Source: an uncultured Oscillospiraceae bacterium (GTDB lineage: Bacteria; Bacillota; Clostridia; Oscillospirales; Ruminococcaceae). From it: a DNA stretch of 64,000 nt. Positions 16,878 through 25,615 of this stretch are shown here, in pieces; the first letter of the stretch is position 1, and the number at the start of each line of letters is the position of its first letter. The notes beneath the pieces are model-generated. The model did no database searches, had not been told where the DNA came from, and was given only the letters and a program-made list of their open reading frames with translations. The translations under genes and the position numbers were made by a program. The stretch covers positions 91,505-155,504 of the forward strand of contig CAJUMG010000002.1 of the NCBI GenBank assembly GCA_910587335.1, given 5' to 3'.

Positions 16878-17884
16878 AGCTGCTTGCCATCGAATCGTCC
16901 TGCGATGAAACCGCCGCCGCCGTTGTAGAAGACGGACGGCGCGTTCTTTCGTCTGTTATCAACTCCCAGGTAGAAGAACACCGGCAGTACGGCGGTGTCG
17001 TCCCGGAGGTCGCGTCCCGGCGGCACACCGAAAATATCATCGGCGTGACCCAAAAGGCGCTGGACGAAGCTGGGGAAAGTCTTCTCAGTATCGACGGGAT
17101 CGCCGTTACCTACGCGCCAGGTCTGATCGGCGCGGTGCTGGTTGGTGTAAATTTTGCCAAGGGGCTGGCTCTTGCCACCCAAAAGCCTCTGATCCCTGTC
17201 CACCACATTCGGGGACATATCGCCGCCAACTATATTGCCCATCCGCAGCTGGAGCCGCCGTTTTTGTGTTTGGTGGTTTCCGGCGGCCACAGCCATTTGA
17301 TCGAAGCGCTGGACTACACACGCTTTCGCATTATTGGCCGCACCCGGGACGATGCGGCGGGCGAGGCCTTTGACAAGGCGGCCAGAGCCATGGGCTTTCC
17401 CTATCCCGGCGGGGTATTTTTGGACCGGGCGGCGCAGGAAGGCGACCCCGCCGCTTATTCTCTGCCACGGCCCCGGGTAGAGGGTTCCCCTTATGACTTC
17501 AGCTTCTCGGGGCTGAAAACCGCGGTGATCAATCTTTTGCACAACGCCGCCCAAAAAGGGGAAACGGTTCGGACAAACGATTTGGCCGCTTGCTTCCAGC
17601 AGGCGGCGGTGGAGATTCTGACCAGCCGGTTTTCAGCGGCGGCGGAAGAGTTTGGCTATCAAAAGCTGGTGGTGGCCGGCGGTGTATCCGCTAATTCCGG
17701 TCTTCGAAAGGCGATGGAAGCGATCTGCCGGGAAAAGGGCTGGCAGCTGTATCAGCCGCCCCTTTCCCTTTGCGGAGATAATGCGGCTATGATCGGTTCT
17801 CAGGGGTATTATGAGTTTTTGGCCGGCCATACCGCCGGTCTTGACCTAAACGGCATTGCCAGTCTGCCCATAGACGCGCAATAA
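16874..17884 (+). CDS. tsaD: tRNA N6-adenosine threonylcarbamoyltransferase
   Basis: 336 residues of the ASKHA fold. LAIESSCDETAAAVV is the N-terminal nucleotide motif, HHIRGHIAAN holds the metal-binding His pair, VSGGHSHLI and GRTRDDAAGEAFDKAAR are TsaD signatures, and GGVSANSGLR lies near the end. With TsaB and TsaE (not in this window) it transfers threonylcarbamoyl to A37 of ANN-decoding tRNAs. It is translationally coupled to rimI. Confidence 0.97.
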   Translation: MKLLAIESSCDETAAAVVEDGRRVLSSVINSQVEEHRQYGGVVPEVASRRHTENIIGVTQKALDEAGESLLSIDGIAVTYAPGLIGAVLVGVNFAKGLALATQKPLIPVHHIRGHIAANYIAHPQLEPPFLCLVVSGGHSHLIEALDYTRFRIIGRTRDDAAGEAFDKAARAMGFPYPGGVFLDRAAQEGDPAAYSLPRPRVEGSPYDFSFSGLKTAVINLLHNAAQKGETVRTNDLAACFQQAAVEILTSRFSAAAEEFGYQKLVVAGGVSANSGLRKAMEAICREKGWQLYQPPLSLCGDNAAMIGSQGYYEFLAGHTAGLDLNGIASLPIDAQ

Positions 17885-17889
17885 GGATA

Positions 17890-17926
17890 AAAAAACGGCG
17901 CAATCAAAATGCTGCGCCGTTTTTTA
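17890..17926. terminator. Bidirectional terminator after tsaD
   Basis: AAAAAACGGCGC pairs with GCGCCGTTTTTT around a 12-base loop. It separates the convergent tsaD and DUF3795-like genes. Confidence 0.9.
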
Positions 17927-17931
17927 TTGAT

Positions 17932-18234
17932 TTAAATTTGGTTTTGTTTCCGAAAATCCCGGGCGAGAGCGGAAAGATGCTCCACAATATGCGGGTTCCA
18001 GCTGATTTTTTCTGTCAGGTCATTGCAGGGAAATGCCGGGCACAGACCGCAGAAGGATGCGTGATGCTCCATAGCACACCGGTAAATGGGACAGCCGCCG
18101 GACTGCTCCCATTCCTTACAGCTTCCGCCGGACTCTATACATCCCTTGCAAAAGCCGCTCTCCTTCTTTTTACAGCCTGTACAGCATTCGCCGCAAGGGG
18201 TTACCGCGCTCCAGTCGACCTGTCTTTCGCTCAT
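17932..18234 (-). CDS. Small Cys-rich DUF3795-like protein
   Basis: 100 residues with eleven cysteines, mostly in CxxC-type groups (CGECCTGCKKKESGFCKGC, CKEWEQSGGCPIYRC, FCGLCPAFPC). This is the pattern of DUF3795 proteins, expected to bind zinc or an iron-sulfur centre. The ATG overlaps the TGA of the upstream TIGR00300 gene (ATGA), so the two are translated together and probably work together. No function is known; it could be a metal-binding accessory. Confidence 0.65.
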   Translation of the reverse strand: MSERQVDWSAVTPCGECCTGCKKKESGFCKGCIESGGSCKEWEQSGGCPIYRCAMEHHASFCGLCPAFPCNDLTEKISWNPHIVEHLSALARDFRKQNQI

Positions 18235-19322
18235 AATCCCAGCCCCTTGCTGACGTTGACCACAAAATCCTGCACATTGGTCACAATGGTTTTTACCCCA
18301 AGACTCCCCCGATCCCGCAGCTTATTGACCGAAAACTCGGATACATCCACACTGTAGAAATAAACCGGACGAACCGTTCCATCCTCGGTTACCCGGTACG
18401 AAGGGGTCATGTTGCCGGTGGCGATGGAATGCAGGGTGGTAGCCATGCAGATGACGGTCGTGGACTTCTTCACACATTCCCGCATGGCGTTCTGCCCCTC
18501 ATAAACATTGCTGTACACCTCTGGCAAAGGACCGTCGTCCCGGATAGAGCCAACCAGTACAAAGGGAACCTTGCTGCCAACGCAGCTGTAGATAATTCCG
18601 TCCCGGATCCCCTCTTCTTTTATAAAGGCCGGAATCGAGCCGGCCAAACGAACCCGGTTGATGGTGTCAATATGATTATAGTGGCCGCCAGGCTGGGAAA
18701 TCTGGGTATAGATATCCTGGCCCAAGGCGGTTTTTTTATAGCCGGCCTCCAGATCATGGGTCGCCAGCGCGTTGCCCGCCAACAGCGCGTGGACATAGCC
18801 ATTTTCCACCAGCTTGGAGAAGGCGGACCGGGAGTTCTGGTCAAAGGCGCAGGCGGGTCCCAGCACCCAGGTGACAAAGCCATGCTCTTTTTCGTAGCGC
18901 AAAAGGTCATACAAAGAGTCGTAATCCCGGGAATAGGCGGTCTCCCGCGAGCGGCTTTGGCGGAAGGAAAAGGCCTCCGCCGTTCCCTCGGTTTTGGCCG
19001 AAAAGCCGTCCGGATACACGTAAATTCCCTCGGAAGCATCCTCGGTGCGGCCGACTACCACCAGATCGCCCTTTTTTAAGCGGCGGAACTCCCGAATGGC
19101 GATCGCTCCATTTTCGTAAACCGCCACACAGTCCATGCGGCTTTCCTCCGCCAGCAGCCACCGGCCGCCGATCTTAAAGTATTCGGGGAAAATGGTCGTA
19201 GCGTGATACCGCTCCGGCGCGACTGTATCCTTTGGCGCGGGCATCAGCTTGGCATCCGGCGCCTGGGAAAACTGTACTTTGGAAAAATCCGGCGGGGTAA
19301 AGCGGGGAATTGTAAATCCCAT
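18231..19322 (-). CDS. TIGR00300 (LOR/SDH-like) ornithine cyclodeaminase-type protein
   Basis: 363 residues. GGHYNHIDTINRVRLAGSIPAF, then FVLVGSIRDDGPLPEVYSN and ATTLHSIATGNMTPSY, are the conserved blocks I associate with the TIGR00300 family (the LOR/SDH domain), members of which have been linked to ornithine cyclodeamination and form the C-terminal part of cyanobacterial ArgZ/AgrE. By that kinship it may convert ornithine to proline with NAD, but substrate use here is unproven. It is followed, with a 4-base overlap, by a Cys-rich protein and lies 45 bases after a PfkB-type kinase gene in the same direction. Confidence 0.7.
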   Translation of the reverse strand: MGFTIPRFTPPDFSKVQFSQAPDAKLMPAPKDTVAPERYHATTIFPEYFKIGGRWLLAEESRMDCVAVYENGAIAIREFRRLKKGDLVVVGRTEDASEGIYVYPDGFSAKTEGTAEAFSFRQSRSRETAYSRDYDSLYDLLRYEKEHGFVTWVLGPACAFDQNSRSAFSKLVENGYVHALLAGNALATHDLEAGYKKTALGQDIYTQISQPGGHYNHIDTINRVRLAGSIPAFIKEEGIRDGIIYSCVGSKVPFVLVGSIRDDGPLPEVYSNVYEGQNAMRECVKKSTTVICMATTLHSIATGNMTPSYRVTEDGTVRPVYFYSVDVSEFSVNKLRDRGSLGVKTIVTNVQDFVVNVSKGLGL

Positions 19323-19367
19323 GAGAAAAAACCTCCTGTCCTTTTACAGTTAAATCAAAAATATGCA

Positions 19368-20273
19368 TTAGCCCAGCGGCTTGATGTAAGGCTTATAGAC
19401 GTAGCCGTCCTCGTCGCTGTAAAGATCCTCTAAATTGCCCTCGTAGGTCAGACCATCCCCTACCGACCCGTTGACACCGCAGATTTTCGCGGCGAATTTC
19501 GCGCCGAAGTCCATTGCCTCCTCCACCCGATCCGGCCCGATTTTCTTAGAATCGGTGTACGCGACCGAGAAGGAACAGGTAAAGGAGTCCCCTGCGCCCA
19601 TGGTATCCACCACCACCGCCTCGGCGGCCTTTCCGGTGTAAAACCGCTCCCCATCAAAGACAATCTGCCCTTGGGCGCCTCTGGTACCTACAACGATCTT
19701 GGGCCCATAGCTGTGGATGCGCCGCAGCAGCGCTTCAATCTCCCCTTGTTCCCCTTGCTGGTTGCAGGAAAGAAAGCAATAATCGATATATGGGCAGTAT
19801 GCTTTTAGCACTTCCTCGGTAAATTCCTCCGAAAAATCATAAGCAAAGGGAATGCCCAGGCCCTTGATCTTTTGAATCTCATTGGTATCCAGATTGGAGT
19901 AGCAGTCCGAAATGACCAGGTCAAACCCTTTTATGTACGCCAAGTCCTCTTCGTCCAGGACAATCGGCGTCATGGCGTTGACCCCTTTGCGGGTGCCGTG
20001 GAAGGTACGGTTGCCGTCCACCAACGTGGTCATAGCATAGCTGCACTGACCGTGAAGCACCTTGCACCGGGTCAGCTCCACACCGTTTTTCTCCAGCACC
20101 CATTTTAAATGCTTGCCGCGCACATCGTCGGAAAAATAGCCCAGGTAAGCGGCGTCCGCGCCGGCCCATTTGGCATAAATCGCTGTATTCAGCTGGTTGC
20201 CGCCGGGATACATGGTCTTGACAAAATCATATACATCCATGGTGTTAAAGCCGATGGAAATGGAACGAATCAT
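19368..20273 (-). CDS. PfkB family sugar kinase, fructoselysine-6-kinase-like
   Basis: 301 residues from the ATG placed after AAAGGCGG; the frame extends 6 codons further but without a ribosome site. PGGNQLNTAIYAKWAG is the N-terminal PfkB sugar-binding motif and VVDTMGAGDSFTCSF the C-terminal ATP/catalytic signature with the base Asp. Overall similarity is closest to FrlD-type kinases, which phosphorylate fructoselysine, an Amadori product in the gut. No deglycase (frlB) or transporter lies nearby, so the substrate is uncertain. Confidence 0.75.
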   Translation of the reverse strand: MIRSISIGFNTMDVYDFVKTMYPGGNQLNTAIYAKWAGADAAYLGYFSDDVRGKHLKWVLEKNGVELTRCKVLHGQCSYAMTTLVDGNRTFHGTRKGVNAMTPIVLDEEDLAYIKGFDLVISDCYSNLDTNEIQKIKGLGIPFAYDFSEEFTEEVLKAYCPYIDYCFLSCNQQGEQGEIEALLRRIHSYGPKIVVGTRGAQGQIVFDGERFYTGKAAEAVVVDTMGAGDSFTCSFSVAYTDSKKIGPDRVEEAMDFGAKFAAKICGVNGSVGDGLTYEGNLEDLYSDEDGYVYKPYIKPLG

Positions 20274-20514
20274 AAAATGACCGCCTTTCATCTAAAGTTC
20301 CTTTTTCCAGATTATCATAGCATGGATAAAGCCCCAAAGGCAACCGGAAATTAGAAGAATTCCACTTTTTGGGGAGAGTGTCAAATGGTACTGTCAGGTT
20401 CTTGTGGAGGATGGCAGACCCTGTCCTAAAAATTTTTGACTGATGCGGTCAGATGCTTCTTTTTTTCGGTGAAGAAAAATTCCCAAAGAAAAAGTAAATA
20501 ATTTATGAAGGGTA
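20274..20514. other. Intergenic region between divergent kinase and heat-shock genes
   Basis: About 240 bases upstream of the hrcA promoter hold no open frame or convincing hairpin. The promoter of the leftward kinase operon should lie here but could not be fixed. Confidence 0.4.
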
Positions 20515-20543
20515 TTGACATACTGGATAATAAGTGATAAATT
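20515..20543 (+). promoter_or_regulatory. Sigma-A promoter of the hrcA operon
   Basis: Consensus TTGACA and TAAATT are separated by 17 bases, five bases ahead of the CIRCE element. Confidence 0.88.
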
Positions 20544-20547
20544 ATCT

Positions 20548-20574
20548 TTAGCACTCATAAGATAAGAGTGCTAA
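20548..20574 (+). promoter_or_regulatory. CIRCE operator (HrcA binding site)
   Basis: Perfect TTAGCACTC-N9-GAGTGCTAA. HrcA, encoded by the next gene, binds this at normal temperature and represses the operon; GroEL assists HrcA folding in the known model. It overlaps the transcription start region. Confidence 0.98.
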
Positions 20575-20606
20575 AGTAGCAAAACAAGAAAAGAGGGAAC
20601 CCCGCT

Positions 20607-21644
20607 ATGGATTTGGATCGACGAAAAATGAAGATCCTCAGCGCCATTGTCAGCGAGCATATCCGGACCGGTGAACCGGTGGGTTCCAAGCGGGTGGCGC
20701 AGCTTTTGGACACACAGATTTCCCCCGCTACCTGCCGCAACGAAATGTCTTCGCTTTTTGAACTGGGACTGTTGGAGCAGCCCCATACATCGGCGGGGCG
20801 AATTCCGTCTCATCTGGGTTTTCGAATCTATCTTGACCAGCTGCTGACCTGTGCGCCCTTGACCGAGGAGGAAAAGGATTCCATCGACGCGCTGTTCAAT
20901 GTGCGCAACCCGGATCCTGACCGTCTGTTGGCGGACGCCGCCGAAGCGCTGGCCCAGTTTACCGGATGTGCAACCGTTTCAGCCACCCGTCCTCCCAAGT
21001 ATGTAACGGTGCGGCGGATTGAGCTGATTCCGTTGGGTCCCCATGTGGTGATGATCGTGGTGGTTGCCTCCAACGGGGTGATCAAGAACAAGGCGTATCG
21101 GCTGGACATGATCTGTGCGCCGGAAATTTTGGATTTTTTCAACAAGTTTGCCAACGACCGGTTTGCCGACCGGTCCATCGACGAAATTTCCACCGGATAT
21201 CTGAACTCGGTGGCGGTGGCTTTGGGTGAATATTCCCAGGTGTTCACCCCACTGTTAGCCGGCATTTTCGAGCTGTGCCGCCAGATTCGCGACGGGCAGT
21301 TTTACACCCAGGGCGGGACCAACCTGCTGGGCTATCCGGAATTTCACCAGTCGGCATACGATCTGCTGACGCTGTTAGAAAACCGGGCGCTTTTGCAGGA
21401 TGTGTTGGACGGTCCGGAAAACCAGGTTTTAAATATCAAGGTCGGAAAGGAAAATCATTTGGCCCAGCTGGAGAATTCCTCCGTACTGGTGGCCCGATAT
21501 AACGCGGGGCAGGACAGCGACGGTGTCATCGGCATCATCGGTCCGGTTCGGATGGATTATTCCCGGTTGATCCCCCATTTGGAATATTTTGCGAAAACGC
21601 TGGGCAATCTTTTGTCCGATACCATGAACCCGAAAGAAGAGTAA
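20607..21644 (+). CDS. hrcA: Heat-inducible transcription repressor HrcA
   Basis: 345 residues. The N-terminal winged helix (KMKILSAIVSEHIRTGEPVGSKRVAQL, then SPATCRNEMSSLFELGLLEQPHTSAGRIPSHLGFRIYLD) is characteristic. The C-terminal GAF-like domain ends with GVIGIIGPVRMDYSRLIPHLEYFAKTLG. It represses its own operon through the adjacent CIRCE and is first of hrcA-grpE-dnaK-dnaJ, the usual Firmicute order. Confidence 0.98.
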   Translation: MDLDRRKMKILSAIVSEHIRTGEPVGSKRVAQLLDTQISPATCRNEMSSLFELGLLEQPHTSAGRIPSHLGFRIYLDQLLTCAPLTEEEKDSIDALFNVRNPDPDRLLADAAEALAQFTGCATVSATRPPKYVTVRRIELIPLGPHVVMIVVVASNGVIKNKAYRLDMICAPEILDFFNKFANDRFADRSIDEISTGYLNSVAVALGEYSQVFTPLLAGIFELCRQIRDGQFYTQGGTNLLGYPEFHQSAYDLLTLLENRALLQDVLDGPENQVLNIKVGKENHLAQLENSSVLVARYNAGQDSDGVIGIIGPVRMDYSRLIPHLEYFAKTLGNLLSDTMNPKEE

Positions 21645-21666
21645 ACAGAAAAGAGGGACACAAAAA

Positions 21667-22203
21667 TTGAGCGAGAAGAAAAAGAAGCAGCAGCCTGCGG
21701 AGGAAAAAATCGAGCAGGAAACCTGCGAATGCGAAAAGGAACCGGCAGAAGATCCGGTGGAGGAAAAGCTCAAGCAGGCGGAAGAACAGGTGCTGGCTTT
21801 AAACGACAAGCTTTTGCGGACCTTGGCGGAATACGATAATTTTCGCAAGCGCTCGGTCAAGGAAAAAGAAGCGATTTACCCCGAGGCGGCGGCAGAGGCT
21901 GTTTCCAAATTTCTGCCGGTTTTGGACAGTATGGAACGGGCCGCAGGGTTCCCTTGCAGCGACGAAGAATATAAAAAAGGGGTGGACATGATCATCCATT
22001 CTTTTTTCGAGGCGCTCGCCGCCGCCGGCGTGGAGGAAATCCCCGCCGAGGTGGGAAGTCCCTTTGACCCGGCTGTGCATAACGCGGTTATGCATGTAGA
22101 GGACGAAAATCTGGGAGCCGGTGTCATCGCGCAGGTTTTCCAAAAAGGATACCGCCTGGGCGAAAGGGTTATCCGCCACACAATGGTCCAGGTGGCCAAC
22201 TGA
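21667..22203 (+). CDS. grpE: Nucleotide exchange factor GrpE
   Basis: 178 residues with a TTG start. A charged, low-complexity N-terminus (to about residue 35) leads into the long coiled coil (LKQAEEQVLALNDKLLRTLAEYDNFRKR) and a C-terminal beta domain (PFDPAVHNAVMHVED, VIAQVFQKGYRLGERVIRHTMVQV). It releases ADP from DnaK. It lies 22 bases after hrcA. Confidence 0.97.
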   Translation: MSEKKKKQQPAEEKIEQETCECEKEPAEDPVEEKLKQAEEQVLALNDKLLRTLAEYDNFRKRSVKEKEAIYPEAAAEAVSKFLPVLDSMERAAGFPCSDEEYKKGVDMIIHSFFEALAAAGVEEIPAEVGSPFDPAVHNAVMHVEDENLGAGVIAQVFQKGYRLGERVIRHTMVQVAN

Positions 22204-22277
22204 TTTTGTCAGACAAAAAACGATCATAGATAAGGGAGAAGGCGCAAAAAGCGCCGTACTATAAGGAGGAATTTATC

Positions 22278-24119
22278 ATGGGAAAAATTATCGGCATTGA
22301 CTTGGGCACTACCAACTCCTGCGTTGCCGTTATGGAAGGCGGCGAGGCGGTCGTCATCGCCAACGCGGAAGGCGCCAGAACCACCCCGTCGGTGGTGGCG
22401 TTCTCTAAAACCGGAGAGCGGATGGTCGGTCAGGTTGCAAAACGCCAGGCTATCACCAATCCGGACCGAACCATCGCCTCGATTAAAAGAGAGATGGGTT
22501 CTTCCCACACTGTTGGAATCGACGAAAAGCGCTATACTCCTCAGGAAATTTCCGCAATGATCCTGACCAAGCTGAAAGAGGACGCGGAAAGCTATCTGGG
22601 CGAGAAGGTGACCGAAGCGGTTATCACCGTTCCCGCCTATTTTACCGACGCGCAGCGCCAGGCCACCAAGGACGCGGGCAAAATCGCAGGACTGGACGTA
22701 AAGAGAATCATCAATGAGCCCACCGCCGCCGCTTTGGCCTATGGCGTGGATAAAGAGCAGGATCAGAAGGTGATGGTTTACGACCTGGGCGGCGGTACCT
22801 TCGACGTATCCATTATCGAGATGGGCGACGGTGTGCAGGAGGTTTTGGCCACCAACGGCAACAACCGCCTGGGCGGCGACGACTTTGACCAGCGGGTCAT
22901 CAACTGGCTGGTCGATGGCTTTAAAGCGGAATCGGGTATTGACCTGACCGGCGATAAAATGGCCATGCAGCGGCTGAAGGAAGCGGCGGAAAAGGCAAAG
23001 ATCGAGCTATCCGGCATGACCACCGCTTCGATCAATCTGCCGTTTATCACCGCCGACGCCACCGGCCCTAAGCATTTGGATATGACCTTGACCCGTGCGA
23101 AATTCAATGAGCTGACCCACGATCTGGTGGAGGCCACCATGGGACCGGTTCGTCAGGCGCTGGCCGATTCGGGGCTGAACGTATCGGAGCTAAACAAAAT
23201 TCTGCTGGTGGGCGGCTCTTCCAGAATCCCCGCCGTGCAGGAGGCTGTTAAGAGCTTTACCGGCAAGGATCCATTTAAAGGAATCAACCCGGACGAGTGT
23301 GTCGCCATCGGCGCGGCTATTCAGGGCGGTGTGCTGGGCGGCGAGGTCAAAGGCCTGCTGCTTTTGGACGTAACGCCCCTGTCCCTGGGTCTGGAAACCT
23401 TGGGCGGCGTGTTCACCAAGATCATCGACCGCAATACAACCATCCCGACGAAAAAATCCCAGATCTTCTCCACCGCCGCCGATGGGCAGACCTCGGTTGA
23501 AATCCATGTTCTCCAGGGCGAGAGAGAGATGGCAAAGGACAATAAAACCCTTGGCATGTTCCATTTAGACGGCATTCCCGCAGCACCCCGGGGGGTACCG
23601 CAGATCGAGGTGACCTTTGACATCGACGCCAACGGTATCGTCCATGTATCCGCCAAGGATACGGGAACCGGCAAGGAGCAGAATATCACCATCACCTCCT
23701 CCACCAGCATGAGCAAGGAGGATGTGGAAAAAGCGGTGAAGGAAGCGGAAAAATACGCCGAAGAGGACAAAAAGCGCCGGGAAGAGACCGACGCCCGCAA
23801 CAACGCCGACCAGATGATCTATCAATCGGAAAAGTCCATCGCCGATCTGGGCGATAAGCTGGACGCCACCGACAAAGGCGAGCTGGAAAACAAGATCAAC
23901 GCCTTGAAAGAAGCTCTCAAAGGAACCAATGTCGAAGACATCAAGGCAAAGCAGGAGGAGCTGCAAAAGAAATTCTACGAGGTTTCCTCTAAGGTTTACA
24001 GCGAAGCCGGCGCCCAGCAGGCGCCCCAAGGTGATCCGCAGCAGAGCACCCAGCCCGGCAGCGCGGATGACGGTTATGTGGACGCCGACTATAAAGATGT
24101 GGATGACTCCCAGAAATAA
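22278..24119 (+). CDS. dnaK: Chaperone DnaK (Hsp70)
   Basis: 613 residues. The ATPase domain shows IGIDLGTTNSCVAV, the DLGGGTFDVSI phosphate loop and LLVGGSSRIPAVQ. The substrate domain follows from about residue 360 (LDVTPLSLGLETLGG), and a disordered acidic tail ends DDGYVDADYKDVDD. It folds and protects proteins with DnaJ and GrpE. AAGGAGG precedes the ATG; a GGCGC-AAAAA-GCGCC hairpin sits in the 74-base gap after grpE. Confidence 0.98.
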   Translation: MGKIIGIDLGTTNSCVAVMEGGEAVVIANAEGARTTPSVVAFSKTGERMVGQVAKRQAITNPDRTIASIKREMGSSHTVGIDEKRYTPQEISAMILTKLKEDAESYLGEKVTEAVITVPAYFTDAQRQATKDAGKIAGLDVKRIINEPTAAALAYGVDKEQDQKVMVYDLGGGTFDVSIIEMGDGVQEVLATNGNNRLGGDDFDQRVINWLVDGFKAESGIDLTGDKMAMQRLKEAAEKAKIELSGMTTASINLPFITADATGPKHLDMTLTRAKFNELTHDLVEATMGPVRQALADSGLNVSELNKILLVGGSSRIPAVQEAVKSFTGKDPFKGINPDECVAIGAAIQGGVLGGEVKGLLLLDVTPLSLGLETLGGVFTKIIDRNTTIPTKKSQIFSTAADGQTSVEIHVLQGEREMAKDNKTLGMFHLDGIPAAPRGVPQIEVTFDIDANGIVHVSAKDTGTGKEQNITITSSTSMSKEDVEKAVKEAEKYAEEDKKRREETDARNNADQMIYQSEKSIADLGDKLDATDKGELENKINALKEALKGTNVEDIKAKQEELQKKFYEVSSKVYSEAGAQQAPQGDPQQSTQPGSADDGYVDADYKDVDDSQK

Positions 24120-24143
24120 TGCAGGGTAAAAAACACGCAGCAA

Positions 24144-24180
24144 GCTGCCGTAAGGACGTGGGATTGCGCCTTTGCGGCAG
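24144..24180 (+). other. Stem-loop between dnaK and dnaJ
   Basis: CTGCCGTAAGG and CCTTTGCGGCAG pair (with wobble and a bulge) around a short loop and no T-run follows. It may stabilise the dnaK message or reduce read-through to dnaJ. Confidence 0.5.
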
Positions 24181-24221
24181 TCTTGCGGTCATAGACAAAA
24201 TCGAAATAAAGGGTGATATTT

Positions 24222-25394
24222 TTGGCCGATAAAAGAGATTATTACGAGGTTCTCGGCGTTCAGAAGGGTTGTTCCGACGACGAATTGAAAAAAGCATACC
24301 GCCAATTGGCAAAGAAGTATCATCCGGACCTAAACCCTGGTGATAAAGAAGCCGAAGCCAAATTCAAAGAGGCAAACGAAGCGTATGAGGTGCTTTCCGA
24401 CAAGGAAAAGCGCGCCCGATACGATCAGTTTGGCCATGCGGGGGTGGATCCATCCTACGGGGCCGGCGGCGCTGGAGCCGGTGGATTCGGCGGTATGGGC
24501 GGCTTTGATGTGGGGGATATTTTCGACACCTTCTTCGGCGGCAGCGGATTCGGCGGATTTGGCGGCTCCACCCGGACCCGCAACCCCAATGCGCCCATTC
24601 GGGGCAACGATGTGAATATCAATCTCAACCTGTCTTTCATGGAGGCGGCCCATGGCTGCCAAAGGGAAATCACCATCCAGCGGTTGGAACAGTGCGCTGA
24701 ATGCGCCGGCTCCGGCGCTGCCAAAGGGACCAGTCCGGAAACCTGTCCTGAGTGTAAGGGCACCGGTCAGGTGCGGGTACAAAGCCGAACACCCTTTGGG
24801 GTGATTCAGTCCACCCGTCCCTGTCAAAAATGCGGCGGCTCCGGCAAGGTGATCAGCACCCCCTGCACCGCCTGCAACGGCAAGGGCCGGGTGCGCCATA
24901 CCCGCAAGATGACCGTCAACGTGCCGGCGGGCATTGACGATGGGCAGACATTCGCCATGCAGGGCCAGGGAGATCACGGCGTTAACGCCGGACCGGCGGG
25001 CGATCTTCACATAACCGTTTCAGTGCGGCCAGACCCGCTCTTTGAACGGGATGGATACCACGTTTTGTGCGAGGTACCCCTCACCTTTACCCAAGCGGCT
25101 TTGGGAGACGAGGTGGTGGTTCCCACCATCGACGGCAAGGTGAAATACACCGTTCCGGAGGGGACCCAGCCGGGGACCGTCTTCCGCCTGCGCAATAAGG
25201 GAATTCCCTATGTCAACGGCCGGGGCCGGGGCGACCAGTATGTGACTGTCGTTCTGGAGGTGCCGAAAAACCTAAACCAAAAGCAAAAACAGGCGTTAAA
25301 AGAGTTCGAAAAGGTCACCACCGATAAAAATTACGAAAAGCGCAAAGGCTTTTTCGAGAAGCTGAAGGATGCTTTGGGCGGAGAAGAAAAATAA
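24222..25394 (+). CDS. dnaJ: Chaperone DnaJ (Hsp40)
   Basis: 390 residues from a TTG start giving MADKRDYYEVLGV; an in-frame GTG three codons earlier would add MIF but sits on the ribosome site AAAGGGTG. The J domain holds the HPD motif (KYHPDLNPGD), then a Gly/Phe-rich linker (about 75-120) and four CxxCxGxG zinc repeats (CAECAGSG, CPECKGTG, CQKCGGSG, CTACNGKG), followed by the C-terminal substrate-binding domains. It delivers clients to DnaK. grpE and dnaJ both start with TTG. Confidence 0.97.
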   Translation: MADKRDYYEVLGVQKGCSDDELKKAYRQLAKKYHPDLNPGDKEAEAKFKEANEAYEVLSDKEKRARYDQFGHAGVDPSYGAGGAGAGGFGGMGGFDVGDIFDTFFGGSGFGGFGGSTRTRNPNAPIRGNDVNINLNLSFMEAAHGCQREITIQRLEQCAECAGSGAAKGTSPETCPECKGTGQVRVQSRTPFGVIQSTRPCQKCGGSGKVISTPCTACNGKGRVRHTRKMTVNVPAGIDDGQTFAMQGQGDHGVNAGPAGDLHITVSVRPDPLFERDGYHVLCEVPLTFTQAALGDEVVVPTIDGKVKYTVPEGTQPGTVFRLRNKGIPYVNGRGRGDQYVTVVLEVPKNLNQKQKQALKEFEKVTTDKNYEKRKGFFEKLKDALGGEEK

Positions 25395-25405
25395 CCGAAT
25401 GTAAG

Positions 25406-25444
25406 AAAAAGGGCATTGACTTTCCTGTCAGTGCCCTTTTCTTA
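25406..25444 (+). terminator. Terminator of the dnaK operon
   Basis: AAAAGGGCATTGAC pairs with GTCAGTGCCCTTTT (one internal wobble) with a six-base loop and a following T-rich tail. Confidence 0.85.
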
Positions 25445-25463
25445 TAAAAATGCGTCCGTTTTC

Positions 25464-25534
25464 TTGTATGGAAGGTGTAAGCTTCTTCCATACAAAGGGA
25501 AGGCCTTTTGTTTTTGGGGCCAGTATGGTATAAT
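25464..25534 (+). promoter_or_regulatory. Inverted repeat and extended -10 promoter upstream of the flavodoxin operon
   Basis: TTGTATGGAAG / CTTCCATACAA (25464-25474 and 25485-25495) is a perfect 11-bp inverted repeat suitable for an operator or hairpin. An extended -10 TGGTATAAT (25526-25534) follows, running into AGCC...GGCT, the same arrangement as in the repeats before polA. No strong -35 is visible. Confidence 0.55.
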
Positions 25535-25615
25535 AGCCACAAATCCGGCTGTCCTATGGGCATGGGAGCATCAGACGAAAAGGCGGATTGCCGCCGGGAG
25601 AAATGGAGAAATTTT

